Of a stretch of DNA of 30,705 nt, positions 23,436-30,705 are shown one piece after another. A program made the translations under genes and the position numbers. Where the stretch lies: the NCBI GenBank assembly GCA_002429315.1, contig DIZC01000015.1:1-30705 (forward strand), written 5' to 3'. Position 1 is the stretch's first letter; each line of letters opens with the position of its first letter. The notes beneath the pieces were generated by a model that saw only the letters and a list, made by a program, of their open reading frames with translations, ran no database searches and was not told where the DNA came from. The stretch comes from Alphaproteobacteria bacterium UBA6038 (GTDB lineage Bacteria > Pseudomonadota > Alphaproteobacteria > Micropepsales > Micropepsaceae).

Positions 23436-23609
23436 ATGCTCGTCCGTACACTCACGGCTTCTGCATTTGCAATCATGGTTGCTGCGGCGGGCCCCCGTTT
23501 CGGTCACGGGGAGAGGCAGGGTCACGCTCCTCACCAACGATGGCGGCAGCAGGGGCACGCTGGTCAAGCGAGACGCGCTATTGGTATCCGAGAAATCTCC
23601 TCGCCCTAA
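23436..23609 (+). pseudogene. Remnant of a secreted-protein gene (signal peptide only)
   Basis: GGGGAGG 5 bases before an ATG at 23436 opens a clean signal peptide, MLVRTLTASAFAIMVAAAG. In frame it continues as histidine/glutamine/arginine-rich nonsense and stops at 23609. Removing one C from the C5 run at 23492-23496 gives a sensible mature start, PVSVTGRGRVTLLTNDGGSR then GTLVKRDALLVSEKS. That frame soon runs antisense into the 3' end of the gene on the other strand (from 23578). It appears to be a broken or truncated gene whose downstream part was replaced by the HAF-like gene. Confidence 0.45.
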
Positions 23610-24543
23610 CGTATGTGCTTTTGCCAATTACAGCCGCGTTGGCATTGCCGGGACACTTCTTCTTGGATTTAGGACAATAGACAAAACTGCCAACATCGGT
23701 ATCCACGGCGATGAAGCCGGCGCTATTTATGCCAAGCATCTGCTGGAACACCGCTCCGGGGACGTCCATCTGCGTGAACGTGCCAGTCGTTGTGTCCAGT
23801 GTGAACGGATGAAAATTGCGGCTCGCGTCTCGCCAAAATCCTGTCGCCAAACCGCTGTCATTGATGTCCCACAATAAGGTGGCGGCTGCGTTGGCATCGG
23901 GATAGTTGATTGTGGTCTCCACGCCGCTTTTAAGCAGCCATCCGCTCTGTTGACCGACATTCTGCTGGAAGTCCCCCACGATCACGCTTTCAGAACTGTT
24001 TGAGCCGCGCGCCGCCGTCCATATCGTCGCGAAGGGAAGCGTTAGGTCTTTTACGTACTTCCCTTTCCTGCCGTAATAGCTCTTGAGAACCGAGTTCGCA
24101 GGATCCCAATACGAACCAACGAATTTTCCCCTCTTTGCGAGTACCCCATTCATGAACCCATCGACCGGCGCGCCATTCCGGCTCACCGTCACGAACGTAC
24201 CATTCGGATTGCGGATAAATTCGTGGCCGTATTGGAAGCCTGGAACCTTTGCCCATCCTGTGACATAGCCGGTGTCGTTTATCTCGAATGCATTGGTTGC
24301 TGTGCTGCCGCCACCATAATCGAACGTCGTGTATTGGCCGTTGAGTGTTCCAAAAAAGCCATGTGCGACATAATCCGATGTGTAATATGTTCCGACGATG
24401 ATATTTTGGTCGTTGATACCCCTAACATCTGTCTCCACGCTTTGCGGGACAGGAACGACGGGAATAAGAGTCCCCGCCTGCACAATCGATGCAAAGGCAG
24501 AAACGGCCACGATTCCCAACAAGGTCATCACGCTAAATTTCAT
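23578..24543 (-). CDS. Secreted HAF-repeat-like protein
   Basis: A 321-residue extracellular protein. The signal peptide is MKFSVMTLLGIVAVSAFASI, cleaved near VQAG. The mature part carries repeated I-N-D/S-x-G-x-x-x-G units (GINDQNIIVGTYYTSDYVAHGFF, INDTGYVTGWA, INDSGLATGFW, INSAGFIAV), as in HAF-type propeller repeats of secreted proteobacterial and acidobacterial proteins. The C terminus is lysine-rich with two cysteines (YCPKSKKKCPGNA) and has no PEP-CTERM sorting signal. The start at 24543 has AGGAG 7 bases upstream; an in-frame ATG at 24561 lies ahead of the ribosome site and is rejected. It is a single gene; the 193 bases upstream are moderately AT-rich only next to the start. The function is unknown, perhaps adhesion or a matrix role. 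Confidence 0.75.
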   Translation of the reverse strand: MKFSVMTLLGIVAVSAFASIVQAGTLIPVVPVPQSVETDVRGINDQNIIVGTYYTSDYVAHGFFGTLNGQYTTFDYGGGSTATNAFEINDTGYVTGWAKVPGFQYGHEFIRNPNGTFVTVSRNGAPVDGFMNGVLAKRGKFVGSYWDPANSVLKSYYGRKGKYVKDLTLPFATIWTAARGSNSSESVIVGDFQQNVGQQSGWLLKSGVETTINYPDANAAATLLWDINDSGLATGFWRDASRNFHPFTLDTTTGTFTQMDVPGAVFQQMLGINSAGFIAVDTDVGSFVYCPKSKKKCPGNANAAVIGKSTYVRARRFLGYQ

Positions 24544-24736
24544 AACCGTCTCCTGAAACACTATAAAATTAAGCCTAACACGATCTTTGGCAGGGTGCTA
24601 ATGCGGCGCGCCAGGGCTGGCTGTGCGAGGGAGCCAAACTTGGCTTCAGATCGCTGACACGTTGCGCGTGATTGCGGGTCACGTCAGCAGGCGGCCAAAC
24701 TGTAACATGGAAAGCCCGGCCGGGCGCGGCGATGAA

Positions 24737-25534
24737 TCAGCGGGCGGAAGCCGCCTCGTCCGCGACGGGGTAACCCTGATACCGGCGCACCAGCCGCAGG
24801 TATTTCTCCAGATCGCCCGCCTTGAGCAGGCGCAGCAGATCCACGGCGCGCGTCTGCATGACAGAGTCGTACGCGGTTGCCGGCTTGCCGGCGACGGCGC
24901 GCGACAGCGAGTCCGCAATGGTCGCGCGATAACCATCGGCATCGTAGCCCGACAACGCCAGCGCGTATTGGTAGCGCAGCGCCACGTCGCCGGGGGCCGC
25001 ACGGAACGCGTCGGCGAAATCCTTTTCGCCTTCGCGGACGCTCGCGCCGTAGAGCAGGCGCGCCAAAGTCGGGCCGCCATTGCTGACGATGGCGATGTTC
25101 CATCCGCCGAGCGCCGCCAGCGCCCGGGCATTGTGCGGGTCGGCGGCCAGCGCTGCATCGATCTGTGCCTTGGCCTCCTCGGCAAAGCCGTGCATTTTCG
25201 CGGTCAGCACACCGACGATGCGCGCCTCATAGCCGAGGATCGCCGCCAGATAGATGTGCCCCTCGGGAAGACGGGAATCGAGCGCGACCGCGCGCCGGGC
25301 GTAGCCTTCCGCCCGCTTCAGGCATTCCAGGCAAGGCGCATCGCGCATCAGCGCCTCGGCGAGTGTCGCGCGCGCGGCAACCGCAAAGCCCGCGCCATCG
25401 TTCTGCCCGACGCCGGCGGAGATGGCGGATTGATATTTCCCGGCGGCGTACAGCTCCAGCGGCGTCACCGCTGGCCCGGCGGCTGCCAGCATGGGGAGCA
25501 CCAAGGCGGTGGCGGCCGCGCGGAGAACTCTCAT
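24737..25534 (-). CDS. Secreted TPR-like protein
   Basis: A 265-residue periplasmic protein with signal peptide MRVLRAAATALVLPMLAAAG, followed by alanine-rich helical pairs in TPR/Sel1 style (LYAAGKYQSAI, AEGYARRAVALDSRLPEGHI, AKAQIDAALAADPHNARALA). It probably acts as a protein-protein scaffold in the envelope. GGAAAG precedes the ATG at 25534. The ATG overlaps the TGA of a remnant lysS 3' end (ATGA), which implies that this gene originally sat directly behind, and was coupled to, a lysyl-tRNA synthetase gene. A longer upstream frame to 25807 overlaps another gene and is rejected. Confidence 0.75.
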   Translation of the reverse strand: MRVLRAAATALVLPMLAAAGPAVTPLELYAAGKYQSAISAGVGQNDGAGFAVAARATLAEALMRDAPCLECLKRAEGYARRAVALDSRLPEGHIYLAAILGYEARIVGVLTAKMHGFAEEAKAQIDAALAADPHNARALAALGGWNIAIVSNGGPTLARLLYGASVREGEKDFADAFRAAPGDVALRYQYALALSGYDADGYRATIADSLSRAVAGKPATAYDSVMQTRAVDLLRLLKAGDLEKYLRLVRRYQGYPVADEAASAR

Positions 25535-25610
25535 GCGGTGCTTTCCAGGTCGCCAGCGAGCGCGCGACGGATGAGGGCGGCTGTTTCCACGCCGCCGAAC
25601 AGCGTCGTGA
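25531..25610 (-). pseudogene. Diverged second copy of the lysS 3' end
   Basis: On the minus strand this reads TTLFGGVETAALIRRALAGD-LESTA and stop, against VLFGGAETAALIRRALAGE-LATPAVSD at the end of the intact lysS (26718 onward). Over 25547-25610 versus 26743-26806 about 80% of bases match without gaps. Most differences are synonymous, so this was once a functional synthetase end that diverged under selection before arriving here. The homology stops abruptly at about 25610; beyond it comes the end of the inserted secreted-protein gene (25674). Confidence 0.8.
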
Positions 25611-25673
25611 CACGGACGTGTGCGATCGCCCCGGACAAGGAGAAGCGGCACGCCCGGGGGTCGATCATGCTGC

Positions 25674-26678
25674 CTATTTGGTGACCCTGAACGTTGTCGT
25701 GCCGAACAGCGCCATGATGTCCGCCGCGTTGTAGTCGGACGCGCAATTGTTGGCGACATCGCAAGCGCCGTAGCCGTAGATGGTCCAGGTCCCTTTTGGC
25801 ACCGCACTGCAATCGTGCGTGCTCGGGTCGCAAAGATAATCGTAGTCCTTGACGTTGCCGCTTAAGACCGGGACCGATACGTAGCTGTTCCAGCCGACGC
25901 AAGAGGCACTGCTGCCCGCCGGCGGGCATACGGTCACGGACGTGCTGCTCACGCCGGAAACATCGTCTGACAGCGTCAGTTTGGCCCCGAAAGCCGGCCA
26001 CGACGAGCTCTTGCTCACCATCGGCGTGAGAACCTGCGCCGCGGTGAAAAGAGGCGGTGCAGTATCCGGCTTCAGCTTGTTGACGAGCTTGATGGTGACA
26101 TTGGGAAAGAGGGCCGCCAAATTTGCCTGGCCGTAACTGCGATAGTTCCCCGTCCGGTCGTAGATGTAAAGGTTTTCGAGCGTCCATGTCCCGGGGGCGG
26201 AAAAGACATTGAACTCTCCGTACCCATAGCTGCCGCCGACCACTTGGAACGCCACGGTGCCATGGGTTTGAGGCGGCGATGAGTAGGTGGACGGGTCGTA
26301 AAAGCTATAAAGGTACTGCCCCGTGATGGTCGGGTAAAAGTAAACAAAAATCTCCGATATGCCCTCAGCAGGACAACCGCTAAAGGAGACTTGGACCTCG
26401 GGGGCAGCGGGCTGATTGGTCAGGTTCAGCTTTGGCGTCAAAATCTTCCCGCCGGTGACCTGGCACGTGCTAGCCGTCGGGGGGGCGGCCTTGTGGCCGG
26501 ATGCAATCCACGCATGGCGAATCTCGGCGGCATGCGCCTGAACTTCTGCCTGCATCCGCACCCGGGGGTCCGCGGCTGTCCGCGATGGATCCGGGTGCAC
26601 CGCGGTTGCGGTCTGCGCGATGGCTGCAAACGAAAACAGTGAGACTGCCAGGAGCGGCAGCGAGGCCTTTACGAGCAT
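25674..26678 (-). CDS. Secreted protein of unknown function
   Basis: A 334-residue protein with a signal peptide (MLVKASLPLLAVSLFSFAAI, cleavage near TATA). The mature part is rich in S, T, Y, G, P and aromatic residues with about six cysteines (STCQV, SGCPAEG, TVCPP, SASCVGW, YLCDPSTHDC, YGACDVANNC), suggesting disulfide-bonded Ig-like or jelly-roll domains. I recognise no family. GAGAGGG precedes the ATG. It begins 39 bases behind the lysS stop on the same strand. It is flanked by two copies of the lysS 3' end, so it looks like cargo inserted between lysS and the TPR-like gene. The C terminus (GTTTFRVTK) ends in a beta strand. Confidence 0.7.
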   Translation of the reverse strand: MLVKASLPLLAVSLFSFAAIAQTATAVHPDPSRTAADPRVRMQAEVQAHAAEIRHAWIASGHKAAPPTASTCQVTGGKILTPKLNLTNQPAAPEVQVSFSGCPAEGISEIFVYFYPTITGQYLYSFYDPSTYSSPPQTHGTVAFQVVGGSYGYGEFNVFSAPGTWTLENLYIYDRTGNYRSYGQANLAALFPNVTIKLVNKLKPDTAPPLFTAAQVLTPMVSKSSSWPAFGAKLTLSDDVSGVSSTSVTVCPPAGSSASCVGWNSYVSVPVLSGNVKDYDYLCDPSTHDCSAVPKGTWTIYGYGACDVANNCASDYNAADIMALFGTTTFRVTK

Positions 26679-26717
26679 GGCTATTTCCCTCTCGTTCGGC
26701 CCCAGCCTGACAGAAAA

Positions 26718-28337
26718 TTAGTCTGAGACGGCCGGCGTGGCAAGTTCTCCCGCAAGTGCGCGGCGGATGAGGGCGGCGGTCTCCGCGCCGCCGAACAGCA
26801 CCGCGAACGAGCCGAAGCGCGGGCCCTGGCTTTGCCCGAACAGCACTTCGTAGAGCGCCTTGAACCAGTCGCGCAGCGGCTCGAATCCGTGCCGCTTGCC
26901 GATCTCGTATACTTCGAACTGCACGGTTTCGGCGTCGCGCTCCGCGCGCATTCGCTCCAGGGTGGCGGCGAGGTCTTCCAGCGCGGCGCGCTCCTTTTCG
27001 CTCGGCGCGCGGTAGCGCTTCTGCGGCTTGACGAAATCCTCGTAATACCGCAGCGCATAGCCAACCAGCCGATCAAGCCCGGCATTGGCCTTCGGATCTG
27101 CGCCCGGCGCGTAGTTGCGAATGAAACCCCACAGCAACTCTCGGTCATGCGCGTTCGAGGCGCTCACCAATGTCAGCAGCAGCGCGAAGCTGACGGGGTA
27201 GTCTTCCGCCGGCGGCTCGCCGGTGTGGATGTGCCAGACGGGATTTTCAATCCGCTCGGCTTCGTTCGCCTCGGCATGGTAGCGGCGCAGGAACTCGATG
27301 TAATCGTCCACCGCCTTGGGAATCACGTCGAAGTAGAGCCGCTTGGCGACCCGCGGCTTGCTGAACATGAACAGCGCGATGCTCTCTTCCGGCCCGTAAC
27401 TCAGCCATTCCTCGATGGTCAGTCCGTTGCCGCGCGATTTGGAGATACGCTCGCCGTTTTCGTCGAGAAACAGCTCGTAATTGAACCCCTCCGGCGGCAC
27501 CCCGCCCAGCGCGCGGAGAATTTTCGACGAGAGCTCGACGGAGGAGATCAGGTCCTTGCCCGACATTTCGTAGTCGACGCCTAGCGCCAGCCAGCGCATC
27601 GCCCAATCGGCCTTCCATTGCAGCTTGCAATGCCCGCCGGTGACCGGCACCTCCGCGCGGTTGCCGTCCTCCTCATACACAATGGTGCCGCGGGCCGCGT
27701 CCCACGCGATCACCGGCACCTGCAGCACGCGGCCGCTTTCCGGCGAGATCGGGAGGAACGGCGAATAGGTGGCGCGGCGCTCCGGCCCCAACGTCGGCAG
27801 AACGAGATCGCGCACCCTCTCGTAATTGGCGAGCACGGTCAGCAGCGCGGCGTCGAAGCGGCCGGATTTGTAGCACGCGGTGGAGCTGAGGAATTCGTAG
27901 TCGAAGCCGAAACGATCGAGGAAGGCGCGCAGCCGCGCATTGTTGTGGGCGCCGTAGCTTTCGTGGGTTCCGAAGGGGTCGGGCACGGCGGTGAGCGGCT
28001 TTCCGAGATTGGCTTCCAGCAGGTGCGGATTGGGAATGTTGCCGGGCACCTTCCGCAGCCCGTCCATGTCGTCGGAAAACGCAATCAGGCGCGTCTTCAC
28101 GCCGCTCATCTGCGCGAAGGCATGGCGCACCCAGGTGGTCCGCGCGACCTCGCCGAAGGTGCCGATGTGCGGCAGGCCGGACGGACCGTAACCGGTCTCG
28201 AACACTGCACAGTCGGTCATCTTGCCCGCCGCCGCGCGCCGCTCGATGCGCGCGAGCAGCTTACGGGCCTCCTCGAACGGCCAGGCACGCGCTTTCAGCG
28301 CAAGCTCGCGTGGGATGTGGCTGCCGGGGGAAGGCAT
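26718..28337 (-). CDS. lysS: Class I lysyl-tRNA synthetase
   Basis: A 539-residue class I (archaeal-type) LysRS, the form used by many alphaproteobacteria in place of the class II enzyme. The HIGH-type signature PSGLPHIGT is at residues 52-60 and the KMSKS-type ISKSRGNG at 298-305; the intervening domain has GKDLISSVELSSKIL. The length is normal. It charges tRNA-Lys in the cytoplasm. The ATG at 28337 has AAGGG about 8 bases upstream. The 145 bases upstream hold no strong signal. The last 60 bases are duplicated downstream (25547-25610). Confidence 0.95.
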   Translation of the reverse strand: MPSPGSHIPRELALKARAWPFEEARKLLARIERRAAAGKMTDCAVFETGYGPSGLPHIGTFGEVARTTWVRHAFAQMSGVKTRLIAFSDDMDGLRKVPGNIPNPHLLEANLGKPLTAVPDPFGTHESYGAHNNARLRAFLDRFGFDYEFLSSTACYKSGRFDAALLTVLANYERVRDLVLPTLGPERRATYSPFLPISPESGRVLQVPVIAWDAARGTIVYEEDGNRAEVPVTGGHCKLQWKADWAMRWLALGVDYEMSGKDLISSVELSSKILRALGGVPPEGFNYELFLDENGERISKSRGNGLTIEEWLSYGPEESIALFMFSKPRVAKRLYFDVIPKAVDDYIEFLRRYHAEANEAERIENPVWHIHTGEPPAEDYPVSFALLLTLVSASNAHDRELLWGFIRNYAPGADPKANAGLDRLVGYALRYYEDFVKPQKRYRAPSEKERAALEDLAATLERMRAERDAETVQFEVYEIGKRHGFEPLRDWFKALYEVLFGQSQGPRFGSFAVLFGGAETAALIRRALAGELATPAVSD

Positions 28338-28482
28338 GGACGAAACCCTTGGGCTTCGAAAAGGGCGAAAACGCTAGGCTTTGGGCCGGGAGGGCGTCAA
28401 TGTCCGATTGGTTTGCGCCGCCGCCTGGACTGTCGCGGAAAAGGCGTTAGGCAAAATCAGGAGATTGACAACGCGCTCGCTC

Positions 28483-28680
28483 TTACCCGCGGGAGAACAG
28501 CGCATTCATCACCCACATCGGCGCGGATGCGTCGCTGAAGAAGCGAGCGGGAACAAAGTGCCTTGCGTCCTCTCGCGAAGAGATCAGTTGTGATTTCCAG
28601 GGCTGGCGGCATCCCGCGGTGGCCGGCAGCGCCACGATCATCGCGACCATGGCGCAACGGAGAATGGTGATCAGGCGCAT
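28483..28680 (-). CDS. Small secreted protein preceded by structured RNA leader
   Basis: The ATG at 28680 sits behind GGGAG and opens MRLITILRCAMVAMIVALPA, a signal peptide, then TAGCRQPWKSQLISSREDAR and a 25-residue tail ending FSRG. TAGC could be a weak lipobox; otherwise cleavage would follow ATA. The mature peptide is only about 43 residues. I recognise no family. What gives it weight is the leader: copy B of the repeated structured element ends 25 bases before the ATG. The signal peptide and ribosome site make it a plausible real gene. Confidence 0.6.
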   Translation of the reverse strand: MRLITILRCAMVAMIVALPATAGCRQPWKSQLISSREDARHFVPARFFSDASAPMWVMNALFSRG

Positions 28681-28705
28681 GGAAATCTCCCGACGGAGGA
28701 CGCGG

Positions 28706-28831
28706 TCAGACTGACGGTGCAGCCTGGAAAATGAAAGAGCGGTCCACCGGCTTTCGTGATGCGGACCGCTCTTTGCGTAAGCGTCTTTCGAGCGGAGGAG
28801 CCCTCGACGCCTTTGCCACGCGAGACGGAAA
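28706..28831 (-). ncRNA. Repeated structured element, copy B (leader of small secreted gene)
   Basis: Reading the minus strand from 28831: GCGUGGCAAA, then a stem (AGGCGUC with GACGCUU) holding CGAG/CUCG and the loop motif GCUCCUCCGC, then UACGCAAAG. A perfect 12-bp hairpin follows, AAAGAGCGGUCC (28774-28763) with GGACCGCUCUUU (28745-28734), and then UUUCAUUUU. GGCAAA and ACGCAAAG flanking a first helix, with a second helix straight after, recall the conserved parts of c-di-GMP-I (GEMM) riboswitches. The second hairpin could act as a terminator. The CUCCUCC loop would alternatively suit a small RNA that masks ribosome sites. Confidence 0.6.
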
Positions 28832-28969
28832 CCTGGCCGCCTGTGTACGGTTCCGCACCATTGAAAAGAAACGTCGTCCATGATGGAAATGCGGGGATCG
28901 CCGTCTCAATAAACCCGGCACAGATGCGTCGTCTTGCATGCGCGGCTGCCCGCGGCATGATGGGCACAA

Positions 28970-30705
28970 ATGTCGAACATAGGTGTCCCGGCGCTGGTTC
29001 CGGCCGCGGGCGGCGCGGCGGTGGCGTTTGCGCCGGGCGAGACGCGGCGCTTTGGCCTGGACGAGGCGCGGCGGCTGTTCCGCGCGGGCGACGTGCTGGT
29101 GACGCACGCCATCTTCGTCGCCGGGCGGCTGAAGGTTGCGCCGGCACGGCCTCTGTTCGACGTGCTGGAACTGTTTGCCTTCGTGCGTCCGGCGCAGCCC
29201 TGCATTCCATCGCCGCTGGGACTGGCGCGCGCGCTGATGCTGCCCATCCCACACACGCCGGAAGAATCGGCGAGCGCGCTGCATACTGCCGCTGGTTCGT
29301 TGCTCGACGAACTGCGTGCGCTTACCGAGGCGGAGCGTGAGCGGCTACGGCCGCTCGCCGCCTCGATGCTGAAAGCGGGATGGCGCTGGGCGCCCGCGGT
29401 GCTGGAGGCGATCGGCGATACGCAACGCGCTTTACCGCCGCTCGCCGGTTTCGATGTGTGGCGGGGGCTGCCTAAATGGGAGGACGAGGCGCCGCCCGGC
29501 AAACCCGGCGCGCAGCCGGTCGCGGCCATCGAAGCGCGCAACCGGCTTCGGCAACTCGTCGGCGGCCGCGAAGCGCGCGCGGAGCAATCTGCGTACACGG
29601 AGGAGGCCACGTTCGCCTTTGCCGCACGCGAGCGCGCCGGCGCGCCGAAGATTGCGCTGATCGAAGCTGGCACCGGCATAGGCAAAACGCTCGGCTATCT
29701 GGCACCCGCGTCGCTGTGGGCGGAAAAGAACGGGCCCGGTCTGTGGCTTTCCACCTACACGCGCAATCTGCAGCGCCAGATCGTGCAGGAGATGGCGCAT
29801 CTCTATCCCGATCCCGCCGAGCGCGAAGACAAAGCGGTGGTGCGCAAAGGCCGCGAGAACTACCTTTGCCTGCTCAATTTCGAGGAGGCGGCAAAGCGCA
29901 CCGCGCTCGCGCCCGGACAACGTGCCGTGGTGCTGGGGCTGATTGCGCGCTGGATTTCGGCAACCCGCGACGGCGACATGTCCGGCGCGGGCTTCCCCGC
30001 CTTTCTTGCCGCCTCGTTTCCCATGGGCGAGATCACCGACCGGCGCGGCGAATGCGTCTATGCGGCCTGCCCCCACTACCGCCCCTGCTTTATCGAGCGC
30101 GTGATCCGGCGGGCGCGTCATGCCCCCATCGTCATTGCCAATCATGCGCTGGTGATCGCGCAGGCCGCACAGGACTGGCTGAGCAGCGAACAACAGGACG
30201 ACATGCCGCCGGAGCGGCGGGTACGTTACGTGTTCGATGAAGGTCACCACCTGTTCGACGCCGCCGATAGCGGATTTTCCGCCTTTCTCTCCGGTCAGGA
30301 GATGGCGGATCTGCGCCGCTGGATCCGGGGACCGGAGGGGCGCGCCCGCACCCGCATGCGCGGCCTGGATGAGCGGCTGAAAGACATCGTCGCCGGCGAC
30401 GAAGCGGCGCAGTCGGCGCTGGGCGAATGCATTGCAGCGTCCGCTGCGCTGGCGGGGGAAGGTTGGCTGTCGCGGCTGCACGGCGGCGGTCCGCGCGGGC
30501 CCGGCGAAGTGTTCCTCGCCGAAGCCTACCGGCACGTGCTCGCGCGCAACGATGACGCCGAGCGGCTGTATGCGCTCGAAGCGGAAACCGAACCGCTGAG
30601 CGGTGCCGCAATCGACTCGGCGCGGCGGCTCGGCGTTGCGCTCAAGCGGCTGATCGCGCCGCTGCTTCGGCTGGCGCAAACGCTTCGCAAGCAGCTCGAC
30701 GACGA
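28970..30705 (+). CDS. DinG/XPD-family Fe-S DNA helicase, N-terminal part
   Basis: The frame opens at the ATG at 28970 (preceded in frame by a stop at 28958) and runs off the right edge; 578 residues are visible. Walker A EAGTGIGKT lies at about 232-240. The four cysteines of the iron-sulfur domain are Cys300 (NYLC), Cys362, Cys367 and Cys373 (GECVYAACPHYRPC), and the Walker B DEGH is at 423-426. This is a superfamily 2, 5'-3' DNA helicase acting on R-loops, forks or D-loops. About 230 residues precede Walker A, with LVTHAIFVAGRLK and FDVLELFAFVRP resembling the late part of a DEDDh exonuclease domain but with the acidic residues missing. The gene shares its upstream region with the small minus-strand gene's RNA leader. 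Confidence 0.9.
   Translation, partial: MSNIGVPALVPAAGGAAVAFAPGETRRFGLDEARRLFRAGDVLVTHAIFVAGRLKVAPARPLFDVLELFAFVRPAQPCIPSPLGLARALMLPIPHTPEESASALHTAAGSLLDELRALTEAERERLRPLAASMLKAGWRWAPAVLEAIGDTQRALPPLAGFDVWRGLPKWEDEAPPGKPGAQPVAAIEARNRLRQLVGGREARAEQSAYTEEATFAFAARERAGAPKIALIEAGTGIGKTLGYLAPASLWAEKNGPGLWLSTYTRNLQRQIVQEMAHLYPDPAEREDKAVVRKGRENYLCLLNFEEAAKRTALAPGQRAVVLGLIARWISATRDGDMSGAGFPAFLAASFPMGEITDRRGECVYAACPHYRPCFIERVIRRARHAPIVIANHALVIAQAAQDWLSSEQQDDMPPERRVRYVFDEGHHLFDAADSGFSAFLSGQEMADLRRWIRGPEGRARTRMRGLDERLKDIVAGDEAAQSALGECIAASAALAGEGWLSRLHGGGPRGPGEVFLAEAYRHVLARNDDAERLYALEAETEPLSGAAIDSARRLGVALKRLIAPLLRLAQTLRKQLDD

Noticed and set aside
23195..24752. A 16-17 base exact match (TCAGCGGGCGGAAGCC) at 23195 and 24737
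   Set aside because: The second copy is the coding end of the TPR-like gene and the similarity does not extend. In GC-rich sequence this may be chance, and it brackets no evident element.
24623..25684. A 353-codon plus-strand frame
   Set aside because: It is antisense to the TPR-like gene, which has a signal peptide and ribosome site. The frame has shadow composition.
29432..30679. A 415-codon open frame on the minus strand
   Set aside because: It is antisense to the helicase, whose Walker and Fe-S motifs are in the plus frame. The composition is the arginine/glycine/histidine-rich type produced by GC-rich antisense reading.
1..30705. tRNA, rRNA, insertion sequences or integrases
   Set aside because: I looked for T-loop-like motifs, rRNA signatures, transposase or recombinase motifs and long terminal inverted repeats, and found none I could support.

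Overview
The window looks like the chromosome of a GC-rich alphaproteobacterium, probably one with Caulobacter-like surface adhesion. The evidence is a three-gene holdfast-anchor set (hfaA-hfaB-hfaD type), a class I lysyl-tRNA synthetase, a large TonB-dependent receptor, strong third-position GC bias and many ATGA stop/start overlaps. No tRNA, rRNA, CRISPR array or intact transposase was recognised. I ran no searches, so the family names rest on motifs I can read.

Layout. 1-209: start of an OPT-family transporter running off the left edge (-). 329-2416: holdfast-anchor operon (-) with a clear terminator. 2545-5389: four tightly packed genes (+): HCCA-isomerase-like thioredoxin-fold enzyme, rhomboid protease, DUF4389 membrane protein, class V aminotransferase-fold enzyme. 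5627-8638: TonB-dependent receptor with a leader hairpin and a 3' terminator. 8758-9699: aldo/keto reductase, convergent with an RND efflux pair (permease 9700-12879, adaptor 12876-14099). 14393-16222: TypA/BipA, convergent with a BrnTA toxin-antitoxin locus whose toxin frame has no normal start codon. 16855-18553: divergent SDR oxidoreductase and HisN-type phosphatase.

From about 18.5 kb the window becomes accessory. It holds a palindromic intergenic repeat, an unknown two-gene unit divergent from a LexA/C1-like S24 repressor, a phased TTGCA array between them, a frameshifted tandem-repeat secreted protein, a Phd/VapC pair, a HAF-like secreted protein, and scraps of small genes. 24.7-28.3 kb carries lysS, a secreted protein gene and a TPR-like gene. 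A second, diverged copy of the lysS 3' end lies between the last two, as if the secreted gene had been inserted at the end of lysS. The right edge is a DinG/XPD-type Fe-S helicase (+).

The least explained signal is a structured element of about 127 bp present twice (21955-22082 and 28706-28831). One copy forms the leader of a tiny secreted-protein gene. Base changes between the copies preserve pairing only if the minus strand is transcribed. It may be a riboswitch (it has two segments reminiscent of c-di-GMP-I/GEMM RNAs) or a small RNA with an anti-Shine-Dalgarno-like loop.
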